A stretch of DNA of 64,000 bases from Neptunomonas japonica JAMM 1380 (lineage in GTDB: Bacteria > Pseudomonadota > Gammaproteobacteria > Pseudomonadales > Balneatricaceae), in assembly GCF_016592555.1 (NCBI RefSeq), contig NZ_AP014546.1, positions 2,366,501 to 2,430,500 on the forward strand. The letters run 5' to 3'. Position numbers and translations under genes: made by a program. Shown here one piece after another: positions 47,051-56,359 of the stretch; position 1 is the stretch's first letter; each line of letters opens with the position of its first letter. The notes beneath the pieces are model-generated. The model had not been told where the DNA came from and searched no databases. It saw nothing but the letters and a program-made list of their open reading frames with translations.

Positions 47051-47437
47051 TTACTGATATAAACTGTCATTAAATGGATCGAGCGGCGCTTCCAGCATTT
47101 GATCATCACGGAAATACAAAATACGGCCTTCAAACTTTAAGCCCTTACCGGCAAACCATCTGTCCGTATCTCCGCGCCCCTCTTCTGCTGCTCCAACTTT
47201 CATTGAAGCCATCATAATACGATAGAAATACAAACCAAATAACGCTGCCGAAGCGCCAAGAAAGAAGTCTGACGCTAACGCAAATAATAATGCTAAAACA
47301 CCTGCAACCCATACCCGGCTTGCCCGAGCTTCTTTTGCTGTTTCGTTTGCTATTTCATATTGATCTTGAAATTTAAGATAGCGTCGAAAATTTTGTTGTA
47401 GATTAAACTTATCTTCAGATGAAAGCTTTCGGTCCAT
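47051..47437 (-). CDS. small two-helix membrane protein
   Basis: A 128-residue protein with a charged N-terminus (MDRKLSSEDKFNLQQNFRRYLK), a hydrophobic stretch at about 40-80 (VWVAGVLALLFALASDFFLGASAALFGLYFYRIM, probably two helices) and a polar C-terminus. I chose the ATG at 47437 with AGGTG just upstream; a GTG at 47443 overlaps that site. It lies 11 nt before the AlbA_2 gene. I do not recognise the family. Confidence 0.65.
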   Translation of the reverse strand: MDRKLSSEDKFNLQQNFRRYLKFQDQYEIANETAKEARASRVWVAGVLALLFALASDFFLGASAALFGLYFYRIMMASMKVGAAEEGRGDTDRWFAGKGLKFEGRILYFRDDQMLEAPLDPFNDSLYQ

Positions 47438-47510
47438 CGGCACACCTATAATTCAGTATTATTTTTGAATGAGTGATGTGTATGACTCACAAACCACTCG
47501 ATTAGTTCTA

Positions 47511-50141
47511 TCACGCTAAGCTTTTACTCACAACCTCGAATACATCTCTAGATAACTCTCCACTATCCATAATTCTTTGTAGCTGCTTTCGCATAATATC
47601 CTGCCTATCAAGATTATAGCGCTTCCAACGCGTAAGTGGAGTGACTAACCGAGAAGCAATTTGAGGGTTTAGACTATTGAGTGTAATAACCTGCTCAGCA
47701 AGAAAACGGTAACCACTACCATCAATCGCATGAAAGTTAACTGGGTTTAATGAACAAAAGCTTGCGATTAAACTACGTACCTTATTAGGGTTTTGTAGGT
47801 TAAATGCCTCATGCTTCATTAAATTTTCAACTTGAACAAGCGCTCCTCTCTGAGGGTTAGACGCTTGCACAGACAGCCATTGGTTAACCACCAGCGGCTG
47901 GTCAATCCAACGCTGATAGAATTGATCAAGTATCACTTCACCCGCTTTCACAAAGTTAGAATGAACCACAAGGCTTAATGCCGCCTGACTATCCGTCATA
48001 TTATCGGCCTCATGGAATTGAACCAATGCTAATTCAAGATATTCCTGCTTCCCTGTCGCCATCAAATAGCTCAAACAAGTATTACGCAATGAGCGCCGGG
48101 CAATGCTATCCGCACTGGGAGAATAGGCATCAGTTGACGTGCAAACTTTATAGGTAGAATAAAACTCAGTTTCGAGCTGGTTAGCCAAATGCTGACGCAC
48201 AAACTGACGCGCTTCGTGAATAGCATCTACGTCAATAACATCAGCTAGCTCGCTTAAATAGGCTTCAGAGGGCAAGGTCAGCACTTTAGCTACCATTGCC
48301 TTGTCTAAGTCTTTATTATCTAAAACAACCTTAAAAGCGTCCCCCAGCAGCAAACCCAGCTGAAGCTCTTTGCCTTGCCCAAGGTCTGCGACCAATGATT
48401 GAAGGATATCAACGCCTAATTTTTGTGCTGCTTCCCAACGACTAAAGCCATCACTATCATGACTCATCAAAAACGTTAAATTATCCCGCGAATAAGGGTA
48501 ATTTAATTTAACCGGTGCCGAAAAGCCGCGCAACAATGAGGGAACCGGCTTCTCATGAATACCACCAAACTCAAATGTCTGCTCAGCATGGTGCAACTCT
48601 AATACTTGTGTTGTCTCCCCATTTGGTAATACCAAGTCACCACCCTGACTATCCAAGAGCCCAATCGCTATAGGTATATGATAAGGCTGCTTAACCTCTT
48701 GACCGGGCGTCGCCGGGCAAGATTGAGAAATAGTTAATTTATAAGTTTTAGTCTCGCTATCAAATGCATCTGTGATATTCAGTACCGGGGTTCCAGCTTG
48801 ATTATACCAATGCCTGAACTGCACCAAGCTCTTCCCCGAAGCATCTTCCATTGCCTTCACAAAGTCTTCTGTTGTGACCGCCTGCCCATCATGCCGGTCA
48901 AAGTACAGATCGCTTCCTTTACGAAAAGCATCAGCTCCCAACAACGTATGAATCATTCGAACAACTTCAGCACCTTTTTCATAGATTGTCATGGTGTAAA
49001 AGTTAGAGATTTCGATAAACGATGCGGGTAAAATTGGATGGGCCATAGGACCTGCATCCTCAGCAAATTGAGCAGTGCGTAGTAGCGCCACATCTTCTAC
49101 TCGTTTTACTGTCCGTGAATTCATATCTGCAGAAAATTCTGCATCACGAAAAACGGTAAAACCTTCTTTCAAGCTCAGCTGAAACCAGTCACGGCAAGTT
49201 ACACGGTTACCAGACCAGTTATGAAAATACTCATGAGCGACGACACCTTCAACACGCTGAAAACCTAGATCCGTGGTGGTTTCAGGGCTGGCAAGCACAC
49301 AGGAGGTATTAAAAACGTTTAAACCTTTATTTTCCATCGCTCCCATATTGAAAAAGTCGACGGCAACAATCATATAGATATCTAGGTCATACTCACGACC
49401 GTATACCTGCTCATCCCAACGCATTGCATTGATTAGTGACTGCATTGCGTAATCAAGCTTATCTAAATCTTTATCCGCCGCATAAATGCGTAGTGCTACA
49501 TCACGTCCACTGAGCGTTTGGTACTGATCTTCAATAAGCTTCAAATCACCGGCAACCAAGGCAAACAAATATGCAGGTTTTGGGTGTGGGTCTTCCCATG
49601 TTATCCAGTGACGCCCTTCATCTGCTTCACCTTCAGCTACAGGGTTTCCATTAGAGAGCAAAACGGGGTAAGCATCTTTATCTGCTTCAATCGTGGTTGA
49701 AAAAACAGACATAACATCAGGCCGATCAAGATAAAATGTGATACGCCTAAAGCCTTCGGCCTCACATTGGGTACAGTACACACCATCAGACCGGTACAAG
49801 CCCTCAAGCGCTGTATTTTGATCAGGATGAATCTCTGTTACCGTTTCTAGTAAAAATTGATCTGGAACACCTGAAACAACTAAGCCCTGCTCATTGCGTT
49901 GAAAATCACTTTCATTCAGAACATGCTCGTCAACAGAGATTCGACAAAGCAATAATGACTTATCTCCCTGCAATACCAGTTCACGCGTCACATCCTGTGA
50001 TTCGGGGTTACGGCGCATTTTTAAGCGCGCTTTAACTAAGGTTTTGTCAGGCTTAAGTTCAAAACGTAACTCTGTATGATCTATCAGAAACACGGGAACT
50101 TTATAATCTTTCAGGTAGATAACTTCAGGCTGTTGGGTCAT
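47511..50141 (-). CDS. pepN: aminopeptidase N
   Basis: Cytoplasmic M1-family zinc aminopeptidase that removes N-terminal residues during peptide turnover. The substrate motif is MGAMENKGLN and the zinc motif is VVAHEYFHNWSGNRVTCRDWFQLSLKEG with HEYFH and the distal Glu. The N-terminal beta domain has FRRITFYLDRPDVMSVFSTTIEADK. The 876 residues match E. coli PepN (870). It precedes DUF2797 and yeaC genes on the same strand in reversed transcription order, as in Pseudomonas. Confidence 0.97.
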   Translation of the reverse strand: MTQQPEVIYLKDYKVPVFLIDHTELRFELKPDKTLVKARLKMRRNPESQDVTRELVLQGDKSLLLCRISVDEHVLNESDFQRNEQGLVVSGVPDQFLLETVTEIHPDQNTALEGLYRSDGVYCTQCEAEGFRRITFYLDRPDVMSVFSTTIEADKDAYPVLLSNGNPVAEGEADEGRHWITWEDPHPKPAYLFALVAGDLKLIEDQYQTLSGRDVALRIYAADKDLDKLDYAMQSLINAMRWDEQVYGREYDLDIYMIVAVDFFNMGAMENKGLNVFNTSCVLASPETTTDLGFQRVEGVVAHEYFHNWSGNRVTCRDWFQLSLKEGFTVFRDAEFSADMNSRTVKRVEDVALLRTAQFAEDAGPMAHPILPASFIEISNFYTMTIYEKGAEVVRMIHTLLGADAFRKGSDLYFDRHDGQAVTTEDFVKAMEDASGKSLVQFRHWYNQAGTPVLNITDAFDSETKTYKLTISQSCPATPGQEVKQPYHIPIAIGLLDSQGGDLVLPNGETTQVLELHHAEQTFEFGGIHEKPVPSLLRGFSAPVKLNYPYSRDNLTFLMSHDSDGFSRWEAAQKLGVDILQSLVADLGQGKELQLGLLLGDAFKVVLDNKDLDKAMVAKVLTLPSEAYLSELADVIDVDAIHEARQFVRQHLANQLETEFYSTYKVCTSTDAYSPSADSIARRSLRNTCLSYLMATGKQEYLELALVQFHEADNMTDSQAALSLVVHSNFVKAGEVILDQFYQRWIDQPLVVNQWLSVQASNPQRGALVQVENLMKHEAFNLQNPNKVRSLIASFCSLNPVNFHAIDGSGYRFLAEQVITLNSLNPQIASRLVTPLTRWKRYNLDRQDIMRKQLQRIMDSGELSRDVFEVVSKSLA

Positions 50142-50167
50142 ATAAACACTCTCAAAAACTAAGCTTA

Positions 50168-50998
50168 CTATTCTGAGCTAAGTTCTATCTGATAGGACGT
50201 AAATTTACGTAAATTAATTACACCAGTATCCAAAATCAGGTACTGTCCTTTAATACCAAGCAACACCCCTTCAACATCAGGCGTTTTATCCAAATTATGT
50301 GACACTACTTTCGTTGGATATTGGATAACTGGATACTCAATGGCGAGCACCTTGCTGTCATGTAAAGGCTGAATAGCCTGTATTCCATGAACATCCTGTA
50401 ATGCTGTAATCTCAGCCATACACTGCTCTAGCATTTCATCACGTTTCAACTCAAGGTCGAGCACAGCAACTTCGCCTTTTAGCATTGCTCTCCAGTTGGT
50501 ACGGTCAGAAATATGCTTGCCATAAATACGCTCAACCAAACCAGACTGAAGACGCGTCTGTACATTGAAAATAGGTAAGGCTTGAATTGCACCTTGGTCA
50601 ATCCAACGTGTAGGGACCTGTGTTCCTCTTGTAATACCAACTTTTACCCCTGAAGAGTTCGCAAGGTAAACCGTGTGTGGAACAAAGCAATTACGCTCAC
50701 CCCAATCGGAATCTCGGCATGTACCCTCCTGAAAATGGCACTTTTCAGGACTCATAATACAAACATCACATTGCGGCAAACGTTTAAAGCAAGGGTAACA
50801 GAAGCCCTGGCTAAAGCTCTTCTTAGTTTTTTTACCACAATTTAGGCAGTTAATCTCTCCTAAAGAACGTATGTGGACCTTCTTTTCTAATAACTGATTC
50901 ATAGCAATTTTACTATCGCCCAGCATCAGCGAGTATACGACTTTGTCAGCCAGCTCTGTGTGCATTTTACTTAATGCACCGGTACCTAGTATCTGCAT
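50168..50998 (-). CDS. DUF2797 protein
   Basis: A 276-residue cytoplasmic protein. The N-terminal third has many Cys pairs typical of zinc binding (CLNCGKK, CYPCFKRLPQCDVC, CHFQEGTC, with ERNCF). The next segment (HTVYLANSSGVKVGITRGTQVPTRWIDQGA) resembles a GIY-YIG-like strand pattern often noted in this family. The remainder is alpha/beta. Function unknown; the family commonly accompanies pepN and yeaC. The 27-nt gap to pepN suggests an operon. Confidence 0.82.
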   Translation of the reverse strand: MQILGTGALSKMHTELADKVVYSLMLGDSKIAMNQLLEKKVHIRSLGEINCLNCGKKTKKSFSQGFCYPCFKRLPQCDVCIMSPEKCHFQEGTCRDSDWGERNCFVPHTVYLANSSGVKVGITRGTQVPTRWIDQGAIQALPIFNVQTRLQSGLVERIYGKHISDRTNWRAMLKGEVAVLDLELKRDEMLEQCMAEITALQDVHGIQAIQPLHDSKVLAIEYPVIQYPTKVVSHNLDKTPDVEGVLLGIKGQYLILDTGVINLRKFTSYQIELSSE

Positions 50999-51011
50999 GT
51001 AACCGTCTTAA

Positions 51012-51275
51012 CTAATGAGTATTAATGATTTTTAAAACATCTGCTGCCAATGGATCAGACCCATGCTTAGCACCATTGTTCTTAGTGCGATCGATATAGC
51101 CTGTACGCTGTTCTTCAGGCAGGTTTTGATCATAAGCAATAACAGCACGCATACACGTTTCACGCTGCTCTGCTGACAGCTTTTGCCCCGTAGGCCACTT
51201 ACCCAACTCAATTGCACGCTTAAGTGACTGATGAATTTCAGGTGTCATGTTAGCGATAAGCTCTTCATATTTCAC
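51012..51275 (-). CDS. yeaC: YeaC-family (DUF1315) protein
   Basis: An 87-residue protein matching the YeaC/DUF1315 pattern: MKYEELIANMTPEIHQSLKRAIELGKWPTGQKLSAEQRETCMRAVIAY, where 'AVELGKWP.G..LT.EQ.E.C' is the core. Soluble and of unknown function. It lies 13 nt before the DUF2797 gene, in a widespread conserved pair. Confidence 0.88.
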   Translation of the reverse strand: MKYEELIANMTPEIHQSLKRAIELGKWPTGQKLSAEQRETCMRAVIAYDQNLPEEQRTGYIDRTKNNGAKHGSDPLAADVLKIINTH

Positions 51276-51304
51276 AGTAGTACCCTCGTAAAAAGCTGTA
51301 ATTC

Positions 51305-52153
51305 TTAAAGTTCAGTTTCACGCTTGAATATCCCCTGAATTAGAGGGACAGCCAGCAAGCCTGCAATCAATCCTGCCAAGTGAGCAGTATTTGCTATTGA
51401 ACCAAAGCCAATGGCCTCTAATAGGCCGGTGTAACCAATAACTAACCAAAAAACCATAAAAATCATAAGTGATGGCGGAAAACCAAAAAACGCAACGCGT
51501 GCTTTCTTATCCCACAACCATGTGTAGGCAAGAATCGCGAACACCACGCCTGACAGACCACCGAACAAAGGCCCTGAAATCCAAAATTGCGCTATGTTGG
51601 AAACAACAGCTGACCACAAGATGACAACAATAAATATCCTTGCACCTTGCAACTGCTCTATACGCCTTCCTATAACCCATATCCACAACGCATTAAATAA
51701 AATATGCGGCAAATTAAAGTGCATAAAAATAGGCGTAACAAAACGCCATATTTCAAATGACCGAAGCGACTCCAGCAAATGCGTATAAATCAGATTCTGC
51801 CCTTCAAGGCGATAATCAGTAATTGTTAGCCAATGCATCAGGCTGTTTTGATTACCAAACCCTATTCCAAAAGTTATTACAGCGCTCAAAATCAACAAAC
51901 CAATGGTCAGAGGAAAAGATAAAGGATTAAGGCGTTGCCGCAACGGTCTCTTCACTTTAATGCTTGATAAATCACCGCCATTACGCCACTGCTCATAGAT
52001 AAACCGAACCCGCTCGACATTAACGTGTCGAGGAACCCAAAGTGACTGACTCTCGTCATCTTCAAGAATACGATGAGGAATTTCGTGCTGCCAAAGAAAC
52101 TCTGCAAACTCTTGCAAATCATCGCTTAATGTAACTTCGAACACTTTTATCAT
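51305..52153 (-). CDS. glpG: rhomboid-family intramembrane serine protease
   Basis: A 282-residue GlpG-like rhomboid. The cytoplasmic N-terminal domain (about 1-90; FAEFLWQHEIPHRILEDDESQSLWVPR) is the GlpG-type domain, and about six helices follow. The L1 region has EIWRFVTPIFMHFNLPHILFNALW with the conserved WR and His. The catalytic Ser is in FGGLSGVVFAILAY and the His in ANTAHLAGLIAG. It cleaves membrane proteins within the bilayer; substrates unknown. The symbol is assigned by similarity. Confidence 0.9.
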   Translation of the reverse strand: MIKVFEVTLSDDLQEFAEFLWQHEIPHRILEDDESQSLWVPRHVNVERVRFIYEQWRNGGDLSSIKVKRPLRQRLNPLSFPLTIGLLILSAVITFGIGFGNQNSLMHWLTITDYRLEGQNLIYTHLLESLRSFEIWRFVTPIFMHFNLPHILFNALWIWVIGRRIEQLQGARIFIVVILWSAVVSNIAQFWISGPLFGGLSGVVFAILAYTWLWDKKARVAFFGFPPSLMIFMVFWLVIGYTGLLEAIGFGSIANTAHLAGLIAGLLAVPLIQGIFKRETEL

Positions 52154-52179
52154 AAATATTTTACTTATATGACCACTTA

Positions 52180-53157
52180 TTAATCAGGCTTTTTAATTTC
52201 GGCGCGCACATCGACCCAAACAAATTTATCTGAGCTTAATTGAGCTTCAAAATCGTATCGATAAGCAACCAGCTTGCCGTACTTGACCGCCGAGTAATCA
52301 AGGCACGCTATGTTACTGCTGACCGGATGCGGCTCTCCTTCACACCAGTAATGACCAATGAAAAGTGGCTTTTCACTTTCACCGTAGTGCACAAGATCTT
52401 GGCGATTACCTTCAGACAACTGAGTTCTCGCTATATGCTCAGGCAACGGATCAGGCTGAAACACAACATCAATAAACTGCTCAGGCTCAACTGCCCAAAA
52501 TTTAGTTCTAAAAAAACGTCGCTTAAAACCATCACGGCTCACCATTACTTCATCATTGGGCAACCTTAGATGCGTACCACGTAATAAACGGTCCATCAAA
52601 ACCCATTCAAACGTATCAGGAATAGCAGATCGATGTAAGAAGTCATCATTAATGCGGTTTCCACCCAACTGAGATTTAAACTGTTCTATCAACCCATGAT
52701 GCCAACATGCATGAATGACCCGAAAATCATCCAGCTCAAGAAACAATGGCATCTCTTTTATCCACTCAAGGAAGCTTCGCTTATCCTCTGGATATGGGTC
52801 TAGCTGCTGCAATGTTTCTTGAAGTATGCGTCGATGCCGCTGCGTATGCTCCCTAAGGTAAGGTTGCTTTTGCGGGGTTCGGCTAGGCGTACAATAGCAG
52901 AGAAGATTATATTCATGATTGCCCATCACTATTTGGGCATGCCCCGCATCAACCATATCACGCACGATATGCAGCGCTTCACGAATATGAGGTCCACGAT
53001 CGACAATATCGCCTAAAAAGATAACCTGACGACGAGGATGAAAATAAATGCCATTCTTTTTACTGTAGCCTAGACGTGCAAGCAGCATCCGCAAGCTAAG
53101 ACCGCAGCCATGAATGTCTCCTATCAGGTCGTAACCCTCAAAACGTCTCACACTCAC
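52180..53157 (-). CDS. calcineurin-like metallophosphoesterase
   Basis: About 325 residues with the metallophosphoesterase blocks DLIGDIHGCG, VIFLGDIVDRGPHI, VMGNHEYNLLC, RVIHACWHHGL and, near the C-terminus, PLFIGHYWCEG. It resembles phosphatases of the diadenosine-tetraphosphatase/serine-threonine type. The start is ambiguous: GTG at 53157 lies 4 nt after GGAGG, and GTG at 53151 lies 10 nt after. The open frame to 53217 overlaps nadK and is not supported. It follows nadK directly, with the GTG one base after the nadK stop. Confidence 0.85.
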   Translation of the reverse strand: MSVRRFEGYDLIGDIHGCGLSLRMLLARLGYSKKNGIYFHPRRQVIFLGDIVDRGPHIREALHIVRDMVDAGHAQIVMGNHEYNLLCYCTPSRTPQKQPYLREHTQRHRRILQETLQQLDPYPEDKRSFLEWIKEMPLFLELDDFRVIHACWHHGLIEQFKSQLGGNRINDDFLHRSAIPDTFEWVLMDRLLRGTHLRLPNDEVMVSRDGFKRRFFRTKFWAVEPEQFIDVVFQPDPLPEHIARTQLSEGNRQDLVHYGESEKPLFIGHYWCEGEPHPVSSNIACLDYSAVKYGKLVAYRYDFEAQLSSDKFVWVDVRAEIKKPD

Positions 53158-53158
53158 A

Positions 53159-54040
53159 TCACCTCCCCAACTTCGTACCCCAGCCCAGCTTTTCTCGGCA
53201 GGTACGGTAGAAATCATAGTTCAAGGGATGCAGTAATTTAAGTTTATGCGGCTTTTTATGGATAGTGATCACATCACCAGGCGCTAAACTGATGTTGATT
53301 TGACCGTCACACGATACTGTAGGATAGGTCTCGTTTTCTTCACTAATCACTAACTTCAGCTCACTGTTACCATCAACAACAATAGGGCGACTCGACAATG
53401 TATGCGGAAACATTGGTACCAGTACAATAGCATCCAGTTTAGGGTGCATAATAGGACCGCCACCTGATAACGCATAAGCAGTAGAGCCTGTGGGAGTTGA
53501 TACAATCAAACCATCAGATTTCTGCGTGTAAACAAATTGCCCTTCAATATACAACTCAAATTGAATCATTCGTGTAGCTTTGCCTGGATGAAGAACACAA
53601 TCATTTAGCGCCGTCCCTTCCCCAATGGGCTCCCCCGCTCGCTTAACAATCATATCTAACAAAAAGCGACTCTCTACGGTATATTTTCCTTCCAGAACCT
53701 CAGAAACCTTCTCTTCAATTTCGTTAGGGGATATATCTGTCAGAAATCCTAAGTTACCGCGATTAACACCCAACACAGGGACATGACATTGAGCCAATGC
53801 TCGTGCCGCACCTAATAGGCTACCATCACCACCAACAACAATAACTAAGTCACAAATCTCACCCATCATTTTTTGTTTACAAATTTGCTGTCCATGCCCC
53901 GGCATCATTTCAGCATTACGCTCATCAAGAATCGTATTCAAGCCTCGATCTTGTAAAAACCGCATCAAGTGCTTAAGCGTATCGATCACAGGCTTACTAC
54001 CCAACCGACCGATTAAGCCGATATTACGAAAATGATCCAT
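53159..54040 (-). CDS. nadK: NAD kinase
   Basis: Phosphorylates NAD to NADP. Family motifs are VVGGDGSLLGAAR (GGDG), VNRGNLGFLTD, SGGGPIMHPKLDAIVLVPMFPHTL and the tail around SRPIVV. The N-terminus MDHFRNIGLIGRLG is typical. The 293 residues match E. coli NadK. Its stop is part of GGAGGTGATGTG, so the downstream phosphoesterase is translationally coupled. Confidence 0.97.
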   Translation of the reverse strand: MDHFRNIGLIGRLGSKPVIDTLKHLMRFLQDRGLNTILDERNAEMMPGHGQQICKQKMMGEICDLVIVVGGDGSLLGAARALAQCHVPVLGVNRGNLGFLTDISPNEIEEKVSEVLEGKYTVESRFLLDMIVKRAGEPIGEGTALNDCVLHPGKATRMIQFELYIEGQFVYTQKSDGLIVSTPTGSTAYALSGGGPIMHPKLDAIVLVPMFPHTLSSRPIVVDGNSELKLVISEENETYPTVSCDGQINISLAPGDVITIHKKPHKLKLLHPLNYDFYRTCREKLGWGTKLGR

Positions 54041-54111
54041 CTCGTTACCCTTTATACTGATATGAACAGGTCGAATTAGTACTTACATGATTACCGGCTT
54101 AGTAAAAGTTT

Positions 54112-55032
54112 TCAAGCACTTACACTATCGATCGTCGCCCCTGCAGCCCCCCCCGTGTGCAATAAAGCTACCGTTGCACCCACGGGAAACATATCCTGCT
54201 CTACTTTTTCCAAAAAACGGCGCAGTAACTTTGAGGTATAAACAGGATCAAAAAGTATCTGAAACTGTTCTTCCATAGCCAGCCAATGCGCTTTGTGCTC
54301 TTGACTAATTTTCCCATATCCGCCGTAGTGTGCATCAAGATCTAACGACCAAGAGCACTGAGTATCGACACCTGCGATCTTTAATAGTTTCAGAACGTCA
54401 TCCTGAAGAAAACCAGCGCCTTTAAGCACAGGAAAACCTTCAAGCTTCACACTAGCTGGAGCTTCGCTAATCAAACCGGCCAATGTTCCGCCAGTACCAC
54501 AAGCACATAACAAGTAATCAAGGCTCGGTTGTTGCGCTAGAATATCGCGCATCAGCTCAGCGACACCCTGAACAGCCAATGCGTTAGAACCACCTTCAGG
54601 GATAATCGCACCACTTCCTATATCTTGCTTTAACTTATCTTGCCATATTGTGTCATGGCGCATTCGGTAGTTGGCACGATCGACAAAATGCAGCTGCATT
54701 CCCCACTTTTGAGCATCCACCAACATCGGATTACTCACCTCTTCTCCGCGGATAACCCCAACAGCGTTTATACCTAGCTGCTGAGCAGACCATGCCAATG
54801 CATGAATGTGGTTAGAGTATGGACCACCGAAACTTATAACGCGTGAGACATTCTGCTTACATGCAGCCAAGAGGTTGTATTTTAGCTTAAACCACTTATT
54901 TCCGCTGATGAGCGGATGAACCAAGTCAGCTCGAACGATGAGTACCTTTAGCTTTTTTTCAACAAAGAGGGAAAGCTCAAGAGGCTCGATAGCTAACGGA
55001 GCATGGGCATCAAAAAGGTCAATAATCGCCAC
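54112..55032 (-). CDS. PLP-dependent ACC deaminase/D-cysteine desulfhydrase-like enzyme
   Basis: A 306-residue fold-type II PLP enzyme. The catalytic Lys lies in LISGNKWFKLKYNLL; YSNHIHALAWSAQQLGI follows, and the phosphate-binding loop is CACGTGGTLAGL. It is closest to the short bacterial proteins annotated as 1-aminocyclopropane-1-carboxylate deaminase or D-cysteine desulfhydrase; the true substrate cannot be read from sequence. The GTG start at 55032 has a weak GGTG-containing leader. It ends 72 nt before nadK on the same strand. Confidence 0.87.
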   Translation of the reverse strand: MAIIDLFDAHAPLAIEPLELSLFVEKKLKVLIVRADLVHPLISGNKWFKLKYNLLAACKQNVSRVISFGGPYSNHIHALAWSAQQLGINAVGVIRGEEVSNPMLVDAQKWGMQLHFVDRANYRMRHDTIWQDKLKQDIGSGAIIPEGGSNALAVQGVAELMRDILAQQPSLDYLLCACGTGGTLAGLISEAPASVKLEGFPVLKGAGFLQDDVLKLLKIAGVDTQCSWSLDLDAHYGGYGKISQEHKAHWLAMEEQFQILFDPVYTSKLLRRFLEKVEQDMFPVGATVALLHTGGAAGATIDSVSA

Positions 55033-55213
55033 CTAATAGACAAACTAAAAATAGTTAAATTAATTAGGCATATCTTATTGTAATAAAAAGAACTTAAACA
55101 GGTTATAAGATCAATAAACTAAGGTAATTACTGAAATATCAAAACGAAAATAAGAAAGCTAAAGGAAGGTTAAATTTTCACTAACTGACTAGAAGCGTCA
55201 GCTTGAAAGATTA

Positions 55214-55289
55214 TGGTGGGCGTGGAGAGGTTCGAACTCCCGACATTCGCCTTGTAAGGGCGACGCTCTCCCAACTGAGCTACACGCCC
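55214..55289 (-). tRNA. tRNA-Val (anticodon TAC)
   Basis: A 76-nt cloverleaf on the minus strand: acceptor GGGCGTG pairs with CACGCCC, D-arm TAGCTCAGTTGGGAGAGC, anticodon loop CTTACAA (anticodon TAC), T-arm GGGAGTTCGAACCTCTC, and encoded 3' CCA. It decodes GUA and related valine codons. It lies downstream of tRNA-Asp in one probable transcript. Confidence 0.97.
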
Positions 55290-55344
55290 ACAATCTATTG
55301 GCTGTATTTTTATCCTAATAAAATCAGCACCTTGACTTTACTAG

Positions 55345-55421
55345 TGGCGGAATGGACGGGACTCGAACCCGCGACCCCCTGCGTGACAGGCAGGTATTCT
55401 AACCAGCTGAACTACCACTCC
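55345..55421 (-). tRNA. tRNA-Asp (anticodon GTC)
   Basis: A 77-nt cloverleaf on the minus strand: acceptor GGAGTGG pairs with CCATTCC, anticodon loop CTGTCAC (anticodon GTC), T-arm GCGGGTTCGAGTCCCGT, discriminator G and encoded CCA. It reads Asp codons. The 55-nt spacer to tRNA-Val has no hairpin terminator, so both are probably processed from one transcript. Confidence 0.97.
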
Positions 55422-55464
55422 GTTTTCATTCTGAAGTGTTACACACCCCTTGAATGAGGTGCGC

Positions 55465-55492
55465 ATTTTAAATACTTTCCCTGCATTGTCAA
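55465..55492 (-). promoter_or_regulatory. promoter of the tRNA-Asp/tRNA-Val operon
   Basis: Perfect -35 TTGACA, 16-nt spacer and -10 TAAAAT on the minus strand, about 44 nt before tRNA-Asp. The -10 is followed at once by GCGCACC, a G+C-rich discriminator typical of stringently controlled stable-RNA promoters. Confidence 0.8.
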
Positions 55493-55559
55493 ACGTTTGC
55501 AGCAAAAAAACCTATATATTTTTATCATCCGCTAAAACAAAGGGAACATTTGCATTCTA

Positions 55560-55700
55560 ATGACTCTATCAAGGAAAAGTGACGCCATTTATTACGAAAC
55601 CACCACTGTGCGTACCAACCATGACCTTGAAGCCAGGCTTGCTCAAAAAACACCCAATCTAAAAAAATCTAAGGCTTTCAAGCATGAACTGCAAAAATAG
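55560..55700 (+). CDS. possible 46-residue protein
   Basis: In the gene-poor stretch 55422-55808, an ATG-to-TAG frame encodes a basic protein starting MTLSRKSDAIYYETTTV and ending KKSKAFKHELQK. Its composition looks protein-like, but the only purine-rich site (AAGGGA) is about 15 nt from the ATG. Apart from the tRNA promoter at 55465-55492 I see nothing else in this stretch. Confidence 0.22.
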   Translation: MTLSRKSDAIYYETTTVRTNHDLEARLAQKTPNLKKSKAFKHELQK

Positions 55701-55808
55701 ACACATCAAAAGGTATGCCAAACCATCTATAAATAGTGTACCCATAGAGCAAAAAGCACTAAAGTGAATGCCAATAGCATAGAGACCACAAGAGCTTCGC
55801 AATAAACA

Positions 55809-56348
55809 ATGCAAATTTCAGATGCCCTAGACAATTTTGTAACCGCATGGCAGGCGTTTCATGACAACACGCCCCCCACTATTACGTACGATTCTGAATG
55901 GCCTTCACACTGCTACAACACCTCATCTCCACAAGAAGGAGAGATTGTTTCGTGGCAACCACGAAAACAAACCATTGCATGTGATGTATTTACTCGCCTT
56001 GGGGAAGCACTAGAAACGACCATCCACCCCGACATTATTGCTTACTACACTTATTTATGGTCGGACCACCTTGATGCAGCAGCACCTGACGGAGACCTAA
56101 CACTTTTACAAGTATGGAATGAAGAAGATATAGAACGCTTGCGCGCAAACCTAATTGGCCACGCGATGGTTAAAGTGAAGAAAAAGCTACCGCTAACATT
56201 GTTTTTTGCGTGCACCGAACCCGACGATGGCATGCTGAGTCTACTCAATGATGATGGTAGCATTTGGCTAGAATATCCGGGTAAAAAGCCTGTGAAGAAA
56301 ATAGCAGAAAACCTGAGCGAATTTCTTAACCAGTTAACTCCACGCTAA
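55809..56348 (+). CDS. syd: SecY-interacting protein Syd
   Basis: A 179-residue cytoplasmic protein related to E. coli Syd, which binds SecY and guards against faulty translocons. Shared segments are VSWQPRKQ, the central IHPDIIAYYTYLWSDHLDA, LTLLQVWNEEDIERLRANLIGHAMVKVKKKLPLTLFFA and the C-terminal ENLSEFLNQLTPR. Acidic character and length agree. It is convergent with the glycosylase gene, 11 nt apart. Confidence 0.92.
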   Translation: MQISDALDNFVTAWQAFHDNTPPTITYDSEWPSHCYNTSSPQEGEIVSWQPRKQTIACDVFTRLGEALETTIHPDIIAYYTYLWSDHLDAAAPDGDLTLLQVWNEEDIERLRANLIGHAMVKVKKKLPLTLFFACTEPDDGMLSLLNDDGSIWLEYPGKKPVKKIAENLSEFLNQLTPR

Positions 56349-56359
56349 CAACATACCCG

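Noticed and set aside
55203..55457. An 84-residue plus-strand frame across the tRNA region
   Set aside because: It reads the antisense of tRNA-Val and tRNA-Asp and contains the well-known artefactual peptide WTGLEPATPCVTG; it is not a gene.
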